Positions 8,032 through 18,114 of a stretch of DNA of 64,000 nucleotides are shown here, in pieces (position 1 is the stretch's first letter; each line of letters begins with the position of its first letter). The notes under the pieces were generated by a model, which saw nothing but the letters and a program-made list of their open reading frames with translations, ran no database searches and was not told where the DNA came from. A program made the translations under genes and the position numbers. This DNA comes from Streptomyces sp. NBC_01408 (GTDB taxonomy: Bacteria > Actinomycetota > Actinomycetes > Streptomycetales > Streptomycetaceae), in the NCBI RefSeq assembly GCF_026340255.1, contig NZ_JAPEPJ010000001.1, positions 248,001 to 312,000 of the forward strand, written 5' to 3'.

Positions 8032-9414
8032 TCAGGCGCAGCCGTCCGGCCTGGCGTACAGCGCGACGCGGGCGCCCTGGACCTCGGTGAGCGAGCAGAG
8101 GTCGAAGCCGGCGGCCAGGGCCCGGCGTTTGGCCTCCTCGGCGGGGTACGGGTCCAGCGGCTGCCCCTCCGGGTCGAGCAGGGCGATCACCCGGGGCGCG
8201 CCGGCCAGGGCGGAGCGGATCGCCTCCGGGGGCAGTTCGGTGCCCTGGAGGCTGTGCGAAGCCGCCGGGGAGCGGTCCAGGGCCACGTCGCGCAGGCCCT
8301 CGTACACCTGGGGCGAGGAGAGCAGCCACTCGCGGCGCCGGGACGGCATGAACAGCACGGCGTCCCCGGGCCGGGCCCGTTCGCGGACGGCGGCGGCCAC
8401 GGCGAGCACGTCGTCCTTGCGGCTCTGCGGGGTGCGCAGCCAGGCCGACCAGTACCCGAGGGGCACCAGCAGCGCCGCCACGAGCAGCCACGGCCACCAG
8501 TGCCGGACCCGGGCCAGCCGGGCCCCGGCGAGCAGGGCGAGCCCGGCCAGCGCGTAGAGCACGTACCGGTCGACGTACCAGGGGTGCAGCAGGGAGACGG
8601 CCATCAGCAGCCCGGGCGGCAGCAGGGCCAGCGGCAGGGCCACGCGGACGAGCTCCCGCTCGGCCCCCCGGGCCAGCAGCAGCGCGGCGGCCGCGAGGAC
8701 CCCGTACGCCGCCCAGTCCTGCCAGCTGGGCCGCCCGAGCCAGCCGAGCTGCTGCTGGGCCTGCCGCGCGCTCACCAGGGCCAGCGGCAGCAGCAGGGCG
8801 ACGACGGCCGCGGCGCTCCAGCGCCAGCCGCGCGAGCGCCAGGCGGCGAAGGCGTGGGCGAGCAGGGCCAGTGCGGCGAACTCGTGCAGCCAGCAGCCGA
8901 GCAGGAGCACGGCCGTGTACGCCGTCCAGCGCTCGCGCAGCATCAGGTACGTGGCCCACACCACGGCCGCCGCGACCATGGCGTAGGAGCGGCCCTCCTG
9001 GGCGTACATCTGGACGGGCGGCAGCGCGGCGTAGGCGAGGCCGGAGATCAGCGCGACCCGCTCCCCCGCGAGGCGGTGGCCGACGGCGGCGACCCCGGCG
9101 GCGGCGAGGGCGGTGGCGGCCACGGAGGGCAGCCGCAGCGCCCACAGGCCGCCGTCCCAGAGCAGGAACGCCCCGTGCATCAGCAGGTAGTACAGGCCGT
9201 GCACGGCGTCGACCTGGCCGAGCAGCTCCCAGAGCTCGCCGAGGGGCCGGTGGGCCACCTGCCAGGTGACGGACTCGTCGCGCCACATGCTCCCGCCGCG
9301 CCGCAGGCCCCAGAGGCCGAGGGCGGCGGCGAGCAGCGGGGGCAGCACGCGCCAGGGGGCGATGCGGCGGATGGCGGCCTCCGGGTGCTGGTCGTCGGTG
9401 CGTGGGGACTCCAT
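8032..9414 (-). CDS. GT-C type membrane glycosyltransferase (GT39-like)
   Basis: A 460-residue polytopic membrane protein with about 9-10 hydrophobic segments. After the first membrane segment comes WRDESVTWQ with Asp46-Glu47, matching the acidic loop motif of PMT/ArnT-like GT-C enzymes that use polyprenyl-phosphate sugars. The soluble C-terminal part (residues 345-460) contains DAVLFMPSRRREWLL and DRSPAASHS, as in many actinobacterial mannosyltransferase-like proteins of unknown acceptor. The ATG at 9414 begins the first plausible N-terminus; 36 nt separate it from the divergent lipoprotein start at 9451, so the two probably share a promoter region. Confidence 0.75.
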   Translation of the reverse strand: MESPRTDDQHPEAAIRRIAPWRVLPPLLAAALGLWGLRRGGSMWRDESVTWQVAHRPLGELWELLGQVDAVHGLYYLLMHGAFLLWDGGLWALRLPSVAATALAAAGVAAVGHRLAGERVALISGLAYAALPPVQMYAQEGRSYAMVAAAVVWATYLMLRERWTAYTAVLLLGCWLHEFAALALLAHAFAAWRSRGWRWSAAAVVALLLPLALVSARQAQQQLGWLGRPSWQDWAAYGVLAAAALLLARGAERELVRVALPLALLPPGLLMAVSLLHPWYVDRYVLYALAGLALLAGARLARVRHWWPWLLVAALLVPLGYWSAWLRTPQSRKDDVLAVAAAVRERARPGDAVLFMPSRRREWLLSSPQVYEGLRDVALDRSPAASHSLQGTELPPEAIRSALAGAPRVIALLDPEGQPLDPYPAEEAKRRALAAGFDLCSLTEVQGARVALYARPDGCA

Positions 9415-9450
9415 ACTCGGGGTTCGGTCCCAGTCCCCGCGGAGGTGGGT

Positions 9451-10023
9451 GTGCGCGCGTTCCGAGCGGTGGTGGCGGTGCTGCTGAGTGCGGTGGTCCT
9501 GGCGGGCTGCGGGCCCTCCGCTCCCGGTGGCGGCGACGACGCGCCCCCGGCCTCCGCCACGGCGCCCCCGGCCACGGGTCCTGCCACGGGCCCGCCCCCG
9601 GGCGGCGGCACGACCGCGAGCCCCGCCCCGACCTCCCCGGCGGCCACCGGCCCCGGCGCGACCCCCGGCCGGACCCCGTCCGCCACCGAGACCCTCGTCC
9701 GGGTGTCCCGCAGCGGCGGCTTCGCGGGCGACACCCACACCCTGATCGTCACGGGCGACGGCTCGTGGACCCGCCACGACCGGATGGCGAAGCCGGAGGG
9801 TGGCGGAAAACTGTCGGAGTCCCGGCTCGCGGAGCTGCGCACCGCCCTGCGGGAGGCGGACTTCGCCGCTCTGCCGAGGATCTCGACGAGCGACCCGAAG
9901 ATCTTCGACGGATTCTCCTACACGTTCGTACACGGCGGCTTCGAGGTGGCCGGTGACCAGGAGGCTCTGCCTCCGGTCCTGACCAAGGTGCTGGAGGCTC
10001 TGCCTCCGTTTACCGCGGGCTAG
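9451..10023 (+). CDS. Small lipoprotein of unknown function
   Basis: A 190-residue exported protein starting with GTG at 9451 behind GGAGGTGG. The signal peptide RAFRAVVAVLLSAVVLAGC ends in a lipobox (VLAGC). Residues 22-75 are a Pro/Thr/Ala/Gly-rich disordered linker, typical for surface lipoproteins that must cross the cell wall. The folded domain (about 80-190) has LVRVSRSGGFAGD, LIVTGDGSWTRHD and LPPVLTKVLEAL, a pattern seen in small Streptomyces proteins resembling beta-lactamase-inhibitor-like or protealysin-inhibitor-like folds; this is only a guess. It is divergent from the GT-C glycosyltransferase and sits upstream of the two-component pair. Confidence 0.7.
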   Translation: MRAFRAVVAVLLSAVVLAGCGPSAPGGGDDAPPASATAPPATGPATGPPPGGGTTASPAPTSPAATGPGATPGRTPSATETLVRVSRSGGFAGDTHTLIVTGDGSWTRHDRMAKPEGGGKLSESRLAELRTALREADFAALPRISTSDPKIFDGFSYTFVHGGFEVAGDQEALPPVLTKVLEALPPFTAG

Positions 10024-10163
10024 GACTCCCGCCGGACCGGTCACCCGGCATATCCTCCAAGCCTGACCGAACCGAGCCCTGTCCGAACCCCGCATAGCCG
10101 CAGGCCGGTGCCTCCTCTACGCTGCACCCCATCACGCGGGATCTTCACGGGGCGGGACCGGAC

Positions 10164-10904
10164 ATGGAACAGACACACACGACCCACAACAGCGCTGCGG
10201 CGACCCCCGGCGCCCAGCGGCGTGTGCTCGTCGTCGAGGACGACCGCACCATCGCCGAGGCCATCGCGGCCCGGCTGCGCGCCGAGGGCTTCCAGGTACA
10301 GACGGCCCAGGACGGGCCGGCCGCCGTGGCCGCGGCCGAGAGCTGGCTGCCCGAGCTGCTGGTCCTGGACATCATGCTGCCGGGCTTCGACGGCCTGGAG
10401 GTCTGCCGCCGGGTCCAGGCGCAGCGGCCGGTGCCGGTGCTGATGCTCACCGCCCGGGACGACGAGACCGACCTGCTGGTCGGGCTCGGGGTCGGCGCGG
10501 ACGACTACATGACGAAGCCGTTCTCGATGCGCGAGCTGGCCGCGCGGGTGCACGTGCTCCTGCGGCGCGTCGAACGGGCCACGCTCGCCGCGCACACCCC
10601 GCGCGGGGCCACCCTGCGCCTGGGCGACCTGGAGATCGACCACGCGCAGCGCCGGGTCCGGGTGCAGGCCGAGGACGTGCACCTGACGCCGACCGAGTTC
10701 GACCTGCTGGTGTGCCTGGCCGGGACCCCCCGGGCGGTGCTCTCCCGGGAGCAGCTGCTGGCGGAGGTCTGGGACTGGGCCGACGCGTCGGGGACCCGTA
10801 CGGTCGACAGCCACATCAAGGCCCTGCGGCGCAAGATCGGCGCGGAGCGGATCCGTACGGTCCACGGCGTCGGGTACGCCCTGGAGACCCCGGCCCAGGC
10901 ATGA
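10164..10904 (+). CDS. OmpR-family response regulator
   Basis: A 246-residue cytoplasmic transcription factor. The receiver domain (20-135) has the acidic pocket VVEDD (Glu25-Asp27), phospho-acceptor Asp69 in LVLDIMLPG, Thr95 in MLTARDD and Lys117 in TKPFS. The C-terminal winged helix (about 150-240) includes LTPTEFDLLVCLA and TVDSHIKALRRKIG, normal for OmpR/PhoB regulators. The stop overlaps the kinase start by ATGA, so the pair is translationally coupled and cognate. Position just upstream of kgd is conserved in Streptomyces as far as I recall; the signal is unknown. Confidence 0.93.
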   Translation: MEQTHTTHNSAAATPGAQRRVLVVEDDRTIAEAIAARLRAEGFQVQTAQDGPAAVAAAESWLPELLVLDIMLPGFDGLEVCRRVQAQRPVPVLMLTARDDETDLLVGLGVGADDYMTKPFSMRELAARVHVLLRRVERATLAAHTPRGATLRLGDLEIDHAQRRVRVQAEDVHLTPTEFDLLVCLAGTPRAVLSREQLLAEVWDWADASGTRTVDSHIKALRRKIGAERIRTVHGVGYALETPAQA

Positions 10905-11989
10905 GCGGGCGGCCCGGGCAGCGGTCCGGGGCCGGACTGCGGCCGTTCTCGCCCTTCTCGATCAAGACGAAGCTGGGCACGCTCGTCGTGGTCTCGGTCT
11001 TCATCACCACGGGGCTCCTGCTGGTGGCCCTGCGCACGGACACCGAGCTGCGGTTCATCACGGTCTTCTCGGTGATCGCCTCGATGCTGATCACCCAGTT
11101 CGTGGCGCACAGCCTGACGGCGCCCCTCGACGACATGACGACGGTGGCCCGGGCGATCTCCCGCGGTGACTACACCCGCCGGGTGCGCGGGGCGGGGCGC
11201 CGGGACGAGCTGGGCGACCTGGCCTCGACGATCAATCTGATGGCGGACGACCTGGAGGCGGTGGACCGGCACCGCAAGGAGCTGGTCGCGAACGTCTCGC
11301 ACGAGCTGCGCACGCCGATCGCGGCGCTGCGGGCGGTGCTGGAGAACGTGGTGGACGGGGTTTCGGCCGCCGATCCGGAGACCATGCGGACGATGCTGAA
11401 GCAGACGGAGCGGCTGGGCCGGCTCGTGGAGACCCTGCTGGACCTGTCCCGGGTGGACAACGGGGTGGTCCCGCTGCGGGCCCGGCGCTTCGAGGTGTGG
11501 CCGTACCTGTCGGGGGTGCTGAAGGAGTCGGCGCTGGCGGCCGCCGGGCGGCCCGGGCTGTCCACGGGCTCGGGCGGGCACACCCGTAACGACGTGCACC
11601 TGCACCTGGACGTCTTCCCGCCCGAGCTGTGGGCGTACGCGGACGCCGAGCGCCTGCACCAGGTGGTGGCCAATCTGATCGACAACGCGGTCAAGCACAG
11701 TCCCCCGCACGGCCGGGTCACGGTCCGTGCCCGGGCGGGCGAGGAGCCCGGGAGCCTGGCCGTGGAGGTGCGTGACGAGGGTCCCGGCATCCCCGAGTCG
11801 GAGCGGCACCTGGTCTTCGAGCGGTTCAACCGGGGCAGCGCGCGCGGCGGTGACGGCGGCACCGGGCTGGGCCTGGCGATCGCCCGGTGGGCCGTGGAGC
11901 TGCACGGGGGGCACATCGGAGTGGCCGAATCGTCACGGGGCTGCCGCATCCGCGTCACGCTTCCGGGCAGCTCGCAGGCGCCACGTTGA
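10901..11989 (+). CDS. Two-component sensor histidine kinase (HAMP, HisKA, HATPase)
   Basis: A 362-residue membrane kinase, partner of the regulator just upstream (4-nt ATGA overlap). Two membrane segments (about 25-44 and 53-70) are separated by only about 8 residues, so there is almost no extracytoplasmic sensor; it may sense within the membrane or through HAMP (72-125). The phospho-acceptor is His134 in NVSHELRTPI. The ATPase has N-box NLIDNAVKHS, G1 RDEGPGIP and G2 GGTGLGLAIA. All catalytic motifs are intact. Signal and regulon are not visible from the sequence. Confidence 0.93.
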   Translation: MSGRPGQRSGAGLRPFSPFSIKTKLGTLVVVSVFITTGLLLVALRTDTELRFITVFSVIASMLITQFVAHSLTAPLDDMTTVARAISRGDYTRRVRGAGRRDELGDLASTINLMADDLEAVDRHRKELVANVSHELRTPIAALRAVLENVVDGVSAADPETMRTMLKQTERLGRLVETLLDLSRVDNGVVPLRARRFEVWPYLSGVLKESALAAAGRPGLSTGSGGHTRNDVHLHLDVFPPELWAYADAERLHQVVANLIDNAVKHSPPHGRVTVRARAGEEPGSLAVEVRDEGPGIPESERHLVFERFNRGSARGGDGGTGLGLAIARWAVELHGGHIGVAESSRGCRIRVTLPGSSQAPR

Positions 11990-12247
11990 CGTAGGGTTCG
12001 AGTGGGAAGGACATGATCTCGGCCACACGTGCCCGGGATCGTCAGGGGTGCGAAGCCAAGCGGGCCGCAACCTCGGTGCCCCCTACCCGAACCCTGCTGG
12101 TTTCCCGCCATTCCGGGTGGTGAAACCCGCCGTTCGATGTGACCTACATGACGGATCTCCCGCCCGGTCTGCATCTGGTGGCCCAGGAGGCGTAGCCTTT
12201 ATTCCCGCTGTCCATACCTTGTGAAGCGGAAGAGGGCGGTTGCCGCC

Positions 12248-15200
12248 GTGTCGCCACAGTCCCCCAGTAACTCGAGCACCACGACCGAAGCAGCAGAGGG
12301 CGGGAAGAACCCCGCCTCAGGCTTCGGTGCCAATGAGTGGCTCGTCGACGAGATCTATCAGCAGTACCTCCAGGACCCGAACTCGGTCGACCGGGCCTGG
12401 TGGGACTTCTTCGCCGACTACAAGCCGGGGGGCGCTGTCGCTCCGGTGAAGGCCGAAGAGCCGAAGAAGTCCCCGACGACGACGGACGGCGCCTCCGCAC
12501 AGGCCGCCACCACCGTCGCCGCAGCCCCGCAGGCCGCCGACGCCGCCGCCACGGGGGCGGCGCGCGCCGCAGCGCCCGCCGCGACCCCCGGTGCGAGCAC
12601 CGGCTCCACCGGAGCGGCTGTCGCCGCGCCCCCTTCTGCGCCTGTGTCAGCTCCTGCCCCTGCTCCTGCCACCCCCTCTGGTGCCCCTGCTGTGACTGTC
12701 ACCTCCCAGGCCCCGGCCGCCGCCGCACCGGCTGCCGCGCCCGCCTCCCCCTCTCCCGTAGCCAAGCAGGCCGCGCCCGCCACCGAGGCCCCCGCGGGCC
12801 CCGAGCTGGTGACGCTCCGCGGCCCGGCTGCCGCCGTAGCCAAGAACATGAACGCCTCCCTCGACGTCCCGACGGCCACGTCCGTCCGCGCCGTCCCGGT
12901 GAAGCTGCTGTTCGACAACCGCATCGTCATCAACAACCACCTCAAGCGCGCCCGGGGCGGGAAGATCTCCTTCACGCACCTCATCGGCTACGCGATGGTG
13001 CAGGCGATCAAGGCCATGCCGGCCATGAACTACTCCTTCGCGGAGAAGGACGGCAAGCCGACCCTGGTCAAGCCGGAGCACATCAACTTCGGTCTCGCGA
13101 TCGACCTGGTGAAGCCCAACGGCGACCGCCAGCTCGTCGTCGCCGGCATCAAGAAGGCCGAGACGCTCAACTTCTTCGAGTTCTGGCAGGCCTACGAGGA
13201 CATCGTCCGCCGTGCCCGCGTCGGCAAGCTGACGATGGACGACTTCACCGGGGTGACGGTCTCCCTCACCAACCCCGGCGGCCTGGGCACCGTGCACTCC
13301 GTGCCCCGCCTGATGCCCGGACAGTCGGTCATCATGGGTGTCGGCTCCATGGACTACCCCGCCGAGTTCCAGGGCACCTCGCAGGACACCCTGAACAAGC
13401 TGGGCATCTCCAAGGTCATGACCCTGACCTCGACCTACGACCACCGGGTCATCCAGGGCGCGGCCTCCGGCGAGTTCCTGCGCATCGTCGCGAACCTGCT
13501 GCTCGGCGAGAGCGGCTTCTACGACGACGTCTTCGAGGCGCTGCGCATCCCGTACGAGCCGGTCCGCTGGAACCGGGACATCGACGCCTCGCACGACGAC
13601 GACGTCACGAAGGCCGCCCGCGTCTTCGAGCTGATCCACTCCTACCGGGTCCGCGGCCACGTCATGGCCGACACCGACCCGCTGGAGTACAAGCAGCGCA
13701 AGCACCCCGACCTCGACATCACCGAGCACGGCCTCACCCTGTGGGACCTGGAGCGCGAGTTCGCGGTCGGCGGCTTCTCCGGCAAGTCGATGATGAAGCT
13801 GCGCGACATCCTCGGCGTGCTGCGCGACTCGTACTGCCGCACCACCGGCGTCGAGTTCATGCACATCCAGGACCCGAAGCAGCGCCGCTGGATCCAGGAC
13901 CGCATCGAGCGCCCGCACTCCAAGCCGGAGCGCGAGGAGCAGCTGCGGATCCTGCGCCGCCTGAACGCGGCGGAGGCCTTCGAGACCTTCCTGCAGACGA
14001 AGTACGTCGGCCAGAAGCGGTTCTCGCTGGAGGGCGGCGAGTCCGTCATCCCGCTGCTCGACGCCGTCATCGACTCGGCCGCCGAGGCCCGCCTCGAAGA
14101 GGTCGTCATCGGCATGGCCCACCGCGGCCGCCTGAACGTCCTCGCGAACATCGTCGGCAAGTCGTACGCGCAGATCTTCCGCGAGTTCGAGGGCAACCTC
14201 GACCCGAAGTCGATGCACGGCTCCGGCGACGTCAAGTACCACCTGGGCGCCGAGGGCACCTTCACGGGCCTGGACGGGGAGCAGATCAAGGTCTCGCTCG
14301 TCGCGAACCCCTCGCACCTGGAGGCCGTGGACCCGGTCCTGGAGGGTGTCGCCCGCGCCAAGCAGGACGTCATCAACAAGGGCGGCACGGACTTCACGGT
14401 CCTGCCGCTGGCCCTGCACGGCGACGCGGCCTTCGCGGGCCAGGGTGTGGTCGCCGAGACGCTGAACATGTCGCAGCTGCGCGGCTACCGCACCGGCGGC
14501 ACCGTGCACGTGGTCATCAACAACCAGGTCGGCTTCACCGCCGCCCCGGAGTCCTCGCGTTCCTCGATGTACGCGACCGACGTGGCCCGCATGATCGAGG
14601 CGCCGATCTTCCACGTGAACGGCGACGACCCGGAGGCGGTCGTCCGCGTTGCCCGTCTGGCGTTCGAGTTCCGCCAGGCGTTCAACAAGGACGTGGTCAT
14701 CGACCTCATCTGCTACCGCCGCCGCGGCCACAACGAGTCCGACAACCCGGCGTTCACGCAGCCGTTGATGTACGACCTGATCGACAAGAAGCGCTCGGTG
14801 CGCAAGCTGTACACCGAGTCCCTCATCGGTCGCGGCGACATCACGCTGGAAGAGGCCGAGCAGGCGCTCCAGGACTTCCAGGGCCAGCTGGAGAAGGTCT
14901 TCGCGGAGGTCCGCGAGGCCGCCACGCAGCCGGCCGCCGGCACCCAGGTGCCCGCGCAGGTCGCGCAGGTGTTCCCGGTCGCCGTGAACACCGCGATCTC
15001 CCAGGACGTCGTCAAGCGGATCGCCGAGTCCCAGGTCAACATCCCCGACCACGTCACCGTCCACCCGCGTCTGCTGCCGCAGCTGCAGCGCCGCGCGTCG
15101 ATGATCGACGAGGGCACGATCGACTGGGGCATGGGCGAGACCCTGGCCTTCGGTTCGCTGCTGATGGAGGGCACCCCGGTCCGGCTGTCCGGCCAGGACT

Positions 15201-16168
15201 CCCGCCGCGGCACCTTCGGCCAGCGCCACGCGGTCCTCATCGACCGGGAGACCGGCGAGGACTACACCCCGCTGCAGTACCTGTCGGACGAGCAGGCCCG
15301 CTACAACGTCTACGACTCGCTGCTCTCCGAGTACGCGGCGATGGGCTTCGAGTACGGCTACTCGCTGGCCCGTCCCGACGCGCTGGTCCTCTGGGAGGCC
15401 CAGTTCGGTGACTTCGTCAACGGCGCGCAGACGGTCGTCGACGAGTTCATCTCCTCGGCCGAGCAGAAGTGGGGCCAGACGAGCGGCGTCACCCTCCTCC
15501 TCCCGCACGGCTACGAGGGCCAGGGCCCGGACCACTCGTCCGCGCGTCCCGAGCGCTTCCTCCAGATGTGCGCGCAGGACAACATGACGGTCGCGATGCC
15601 GACCCTGCCGTCGAACTACTTCCACCTGCTGCGCTGGCAGTCCCTCAACCCGCACCACAAGCCGCTCATCGTCTTCACCCCGAAGTCGATGCTGCGTCTG
15701 AAGGCGGCGGCGTCGAAGGCGGAGGAGTTCACGAACGGCTCGTTCCGTCCGGTCATCGGGGACGCCACCGTGGACCCGAGCGCGGTCCGCAAGGTCGTCT
15801 TCTGCGCCGGCAAGGTCTACTACGACCTGGAGGCCGAGCGCGAGAAGCGCGGCATCACGGACACCGCGATCATCCGCATCGAGCGGCTGTACCCGCTGGC
15901 GGGTGCGGAGCTCCAGGCCGAGATCGCCAAGTTCCCGAACGCGGCGAAGTACATCTGGGCGCAGGAGGAGCCGGCGAACCAGGGTGCGTGGCCGTTCATC
16001 GCACTGAACCTGATCGACCACCTCGACCTGGCGGTCGGCGCGGAGGTCCCGGCGGGCGAGCGCCTGCGGCGCATCTCGCGCCCGCACGGCTCGTCCCCGG
16101 CGGTGGGCTCGGCGAAGCGCCACCAGGCGGAGCAGCAGCTCCTGCTGAACGAGGTCTTCGAGGCGTAG
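12248..16168 (+). CDS. kgd: Multifunctional 2-oxoglutarate dehydrogenase E1/E2 (Kgd/OdhA type)
   Basis: Actinobacterial fusion enzyme of the TCA cycle: decarboxylates 2-oxoglutarate with thiamine diphosphate and carries a succinyltransferase-like domain. In 1306 residues: an N-terminal segment (1-60, [20 protein letters not shown]), an Ala/Pro linker (62-185), the E2-like acyltransferase core (about 186-415, with [15 protein letters not shown] near 396) and the ThDP E1 domain (about 440-1306, with [12 protein letters not shown] near 722-733). No lipoyl domain is present, as usual for this family. The GTG at 12248 is chosen because relatives begin (M)SPQSPSNSS and an AGAGGG lies upstream; a GTG at 12221 has no Shine-Dalgarno. 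In relatives, the FHA protein GarA/OdhI inhibits E1; no such gene is in the window. A strong terminator follows. Confidence 0.95.
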   Translation: MSPQSPSNSSTTTEAAEGGKNPASGFGANEWLVDEIYQQYLQDPNSVDRAWWDFFADYKPGGAVAPVKAEEPKKSPTTTDGASAQAATTVAAAPQAADAAATGAARAAAPAATPGASTGSTGAAVAAPPSAPVSAPAPAPATPSGAPAVTVTSQAPAAAAPAAAPASPSPVAKQAAPATEAPAGPELVTLRGPAAAVAKNMNASLDVPTATSVRAVPVKLLFDNRIVINNHLKRARGGKISFTHLIGYAMVQAIKAMPAMNYSFAEKDGKPTLVKPEHINFGLAIDLVKPNGDRQLVVAGIKKAETLNFFEFWQAYEDIVRRARVGKLTMDDFTGVTVSLTNPGGLGTVHSVPRLMPGQSVIMGVGSMDYPAEFQGTSQDTLNKLGISKVMTLTSTYDHRVIQGAASGEFLRIVANLLLGESGFYDDVFEALRIPYEPVRWNRDIDASHDDDVTKAARVFELIHSYRVRGHVMADTDPLEYKQRKHPDLDITEHGLTLWDLEREFAVGGFSGKSMMKLRDILGVLRDSYCRTTGVEFMHIQDPKQRRWIQDRIERPHSKPEREEQLRILRRLNAAEAFETFLQTKYVGQKRFSLEGGESVIPLLDAVIDSAAEARLEEVVIGMAHRGRLNVLANIVGKSYAQIFREFEGNLDPKSMHGSGDVKYHLGAEGTFTGLDGEQIKVSLVANPSHLEAVDPVLEGVARAKQDVINKGGTDFTVLPLALHGDAAFAGQGVVAETLNMSQLRGYRTGGTVHVVINNQVGFTAAPESSRSSMYATDVARMIEAPIFHVNGDDPEAVVRVARLAFEFRQAFNKDVVIDLICYRRRGHNESDNPAFTQPLMYDLIDKKRSVRKLYTESLIGRGDITLEEAEQALQDFQGQLEKVFAEVREAATQPAAGTQVPAQVAQVFPVAVNTAISQDVVKRIAESQVNIPDHVTVHPRLLPQLQRRASMIDEGTIDWGMGETLAFGSLLMEGTPVRLSGQDSRRGTFGQRHAVLIDRETGEDYTPLQYLSDEQARYNVYDSLLSEYAAMGFEYGYSLARPDALVLWEAQFGDFVNGAQTVVDEFISSAEQKWGQTSGVTLLLPHGYEGQGPDHSSARPERFLQMCAQDNMTVAMPTLPSNYFHLLRWQSLNPHHKPLIVFTPKSMLRLKAAASKAEEFTNGSFRPVIGDATVDPSAVRKVVFCAGKVYYDLEAEREKRGITDTAIIRIERLYPLAGAELQAEIAKFPNAAKYIWAQEEPANQGAWPFIALNLIDHLDLAVGAEVPAGERLRRISRPHGSSPAVGSAKRHQAEQQLLLNEVFEA

Positions 16169-16191
16169 TCGCTGCGCCAGCTCAGCAGTAC

Positions 16192-16227
16192 GGAAGGCCC
16201 GGCCCCCTCGTGGGAGCCGGGCCTTCC
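16192..16227 (+). terminator. Terminator after kgd
   Basis: Perfect 12-bp stem GGAAGGCCCGGC (16192-16203) / GCCGGGCCTTCC (16216-16227) with a 12-nt loop, 24 nt after the kgd stop. There is no long U-tract, which is normal in Streptomyces. Confidence 0.85.
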
Positions 16228-16275
16228 GGCTCTGGAGGCTGCCGACGCGTGCAAGCGTCGGGGGCGCTTCGATGC

Positions 16276-16323
16276 TTATGCGGCATTCGTCGTCTTGTCG
16301 TAGGTGACTCCGAGGTCTGCCAT
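16276..16323 (-). pseudogene. 15-codon remnant or micro-ORF resembling the start of a DUF2283 protein
   Basis: Reading from an ATG at 16323, behind an AAAGGAG Shine-Dalgarno, the frame encodes MADLGVTYDKTTNAA and then stops (TAA). The VxYDxxxNAA pattern resembles the first strand of DUF2283 proteins, which normally continue for another 50 residues. I infer a truncated gene that kept its start signals; a genuine micropeptide is the alternative. Confidence 0.35.
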
Positions 16324-16389
16324 GGTCAGCGTGCTCCTTTGGTGCGGTTGAACCGGGCCTAATCCGCCACTCCAACCCGAGCCATGAGC

Positions 16390-16962
16390 TCAAAGGCCCG
16401 TAGCCCCGCCGCAGCGACGGGCCTTCACCGCGGCGGTGTACTGCTCGCGCGTCAGGTCGTCCGCGCCGATGCCGAGCTCGGCGAGAACCTCGCGGACGTC
16501 GTCAAGGGCCGCGGTTACGTCCTTCTCCTCGACGAGAGTCTCCAACTCCAGGAACGTCCCGTCGAGCTCGGGGACGCGGACCAAAGTGGCGAGCATCTGT
16601 CGGCCCCACGCCTCGAAGGCATAGTTCCTGCACCTCTTCTCGAACGCGACAGCTGGTACGTACCCAAGCCCGCGCAGCACGGCGTGAACAGCCTGGGCAT
16701 CCTCCACTCGGGTCTCATGCTCCGGCTTCGAACCGGACTCTTCGTCCACCGGGGCGCCCTTGTACGTGAGGACCGTGAGCGTCTCATCCGGCCCGTGCAC
16801 GGTCCGCACCCGGAGCTCTTCGTCCCGGACCGCCAAGGCCCCGTCTACCGTGTCGTAATAGGTGTCCTGGTACACCTCGGCCCGGCCCACGGCCCGCTCG
16901 TCCAGCCGCCGCAGCGTCTCTTCCGGCGCGTGCACACGCGCCTTCAGCTCCGCTTCGATCAT
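16390..16962 (-). CDS. CYTH-domain protein (class IV adenylate cyclase / triphosphatase-like)
   Basis: A 190-residue cytoplasmic enzyme. The N-terminus MIEAELKARV contains the CYTH signature ExExK, followed by YQDTYYDTVDGAL, LRVRTV and LTYKGAP, the beta strands whose basic and acidic residues line the triphosphate tunnel, and later FEKRCRNY and FLELETLVEE. CYTH enzymes hydrolyse inorganic triphosphate or thiamine triphosphate, or cyclise ATP (CyaB). Which reaction occurs is not decidable here. The ATG at 16962 is behind AGAGGGGA and begins the signature; a TTG six codons upstream is less likely. The gene follows an HTH/PLD-like regulator by 14 nt and is surely its operon partner. Confidence 0.82.
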   Translation of the reverse strand: MIEAELKARVHAPEETLRRLDERAVGRAEVYQDTYYDTVDGALAVRDEELRVRTVHGPDETLTVLTYKGAPVDEESGSKPEHETRVEDAQAVHAVLRGLGYVPAVAFEKRCRNYAFEAWGRQMLATLVRVPELDGTFLELETLVEEKDVTAALDDVREVLAELGIGADDLTREQYTAAVKARRCGGATGL

Positions 16963-16976
16963 GCGTCCGTCCCCTC

Positions 16977-17822
16977 TCAAACCGTACGTTCAGCGCCCCT
17001 GGCGACAGCCTCGAACATGCGCCGGAACCCCCTGAACAGCGGGCCGTGCGGCGTCTCCATCACCTTGTACGTGGCAGACTCGTGCCCCTCCCAACCTGCG
17101 TCGAACGCCCCGACGAACATGGTGGAGTCAGCCCGGATCACCCGCCACGTGGGCAGCATGCCGTACCTGTACACCTCGATGTCACAGATCCCTGCAAGCT
17201 CACGGAGCCGAGCCTCGGCCAGCCGCACACCACTGGCAAGAGACTCCGCCGACTCGCCGATCTCGGCGGCGCGTAAGGCAAGGGCCGGCGCCTCCGGATC
17301 GAGCAACAGCACCCGCACTCGGAGACCGCCACCGGGCCTCCCGATGTGAGCGCGCAACATCGAATCGTTCAGACCGATCAAACCCAGGCCACGCACCGCG
17401 AGGATGTCCAACTCCTTCGCGCCCCGCACCTGCTGTTGGATCTCCTCCCGCGCGGCGGCCTGCGCGGAGTACACCCGCACCACCTCAGGAAACGCTGCGA
17501 GGTCGAACGCGGCCCCGCCGGAACGCTGCTCACGACCGGCCGCCAGCCCGAGGAGATGGCGAGCGTCGTCCGGCATGTTCAGCCCGTCAGCGATCCGCTC
17601 GTACACATCGAGGCGCGACACCTCACGGCGTCGGTTGATGATCTCGTTCACCCGCGCCTGGGTCATGCCGACCGCCGCAGCGATGCGCGCCTGACTGACT
17701 CCGCTGTACTGCTGCACAGCCCGGAAGACTGCCCCCACATCGCGCGCGCGAAGGGCCTGACGTACATCTGCACGCTCCCACGCCCAGTCGGGCAGGGCAG
17801 TCGGCACGAGCGGTGTTCCCAC
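16977..17822 (-). CDS. XRE-type regulator with C-terminal PLD-like (DUF5919-like) domain
   Basis: A 281-residue protein starting with GTG at 17822. The HTH (about residues 30-80) reads SQARIAAAVGMTQARVNEII. From about residue 115 a second domain has RGAKELDILAVRGLGLI and LRVRVLLLDPEAPAL, the alternating strand pattern of a phospholipase-D-like sensor fold that often follows HTH domains in Streptomyces. It forms an operon with the CYTH gene (14-nt gap). Two more regulators of the same design occur at 57.9 and 60.4 kb, each linked to NUDIX sequence. Function is unknown; a sensor of nucleotide- or phosphate-containing metabolites is my inference from the partners. Confidence 0.75.
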   Translation of the reverse strand: MGTPLVPTALPDWAWERADVRQALRARDVGAVFRAVQQYSGVSQARIAAAVGMTQARVNEIINRRREVSRLDVYERIADGLNMPDDARHLLGLAAGREQRSGGAAFDLAAFPEVVRVYSAQAAAREEIQQQVRGAKELDILAVRGLGLIGLNDSMLRAHIGRPGGGLRVRVLLLDPEAPALALRAAEIGESAESLASGVRLAEARLRELAGICDIEVYRYGMLPTWRVIRADSTMFVGAFDAGWEGHESATYKVMETPHGPLFRGFRRMFEAVARGAERTV

Positions 17823-17970
17823 GGTCGCCCACTCCCGTCATCCGCCTGCGAGATCGAAAGTCATCCCACGGTGAGATTACCGCCCGGATATCGAGCTTGC
17901 ACGCACAGTCACCGGATTCTGTCCGCATGCCGCAAGACCGCAACCTGCCCAGTCCCGGAAGGCGCCACCG

Positions 17971-18114
17971 ATGACTCCCGACACCCACGAAGCCCCGGAC
18001 AGCCCCTGGCTGAGCCTGGAGGTCGGACCTGAGCTCAGCCAGGAACTCCTCGACCGTGCGCTCGTCGGCTGGGAGCGTTTCCTCTCCTCCATTCAGGAGC
18101 CGACCGATGGCTGA
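17971..18114 (+). CDS. Small protein of 47 residues, first of a coupled pair
   Basis: ATG at 17971. The product is acidic and Trp-containing: it opens MTPDTHEAPDSPWLSLEVG and continues PELSQELLDRALVGWERFL, with amphipathic helix character. It ends in GGC TGA, overlapping the next start by 8 nt, which indicates translational coupling. Similar short ORF pairs lie divergent to HTH regulators in many Streptomyces accessory regions. No function is recognised. It is divergent from the HTH/CYTH operon (148-nt gap). Confidence 0.55.
   Translation: MTPDTHEAPDSPWLSLEVGPELSQELLDRALVGWERFLSSIQEPTDG

Noticed and set aside
12647..16393. 1248-codon open frame antisense to kgd
   Set aside because: Third-position GC bias of kgd creates it; no recognised motif and no start signal.
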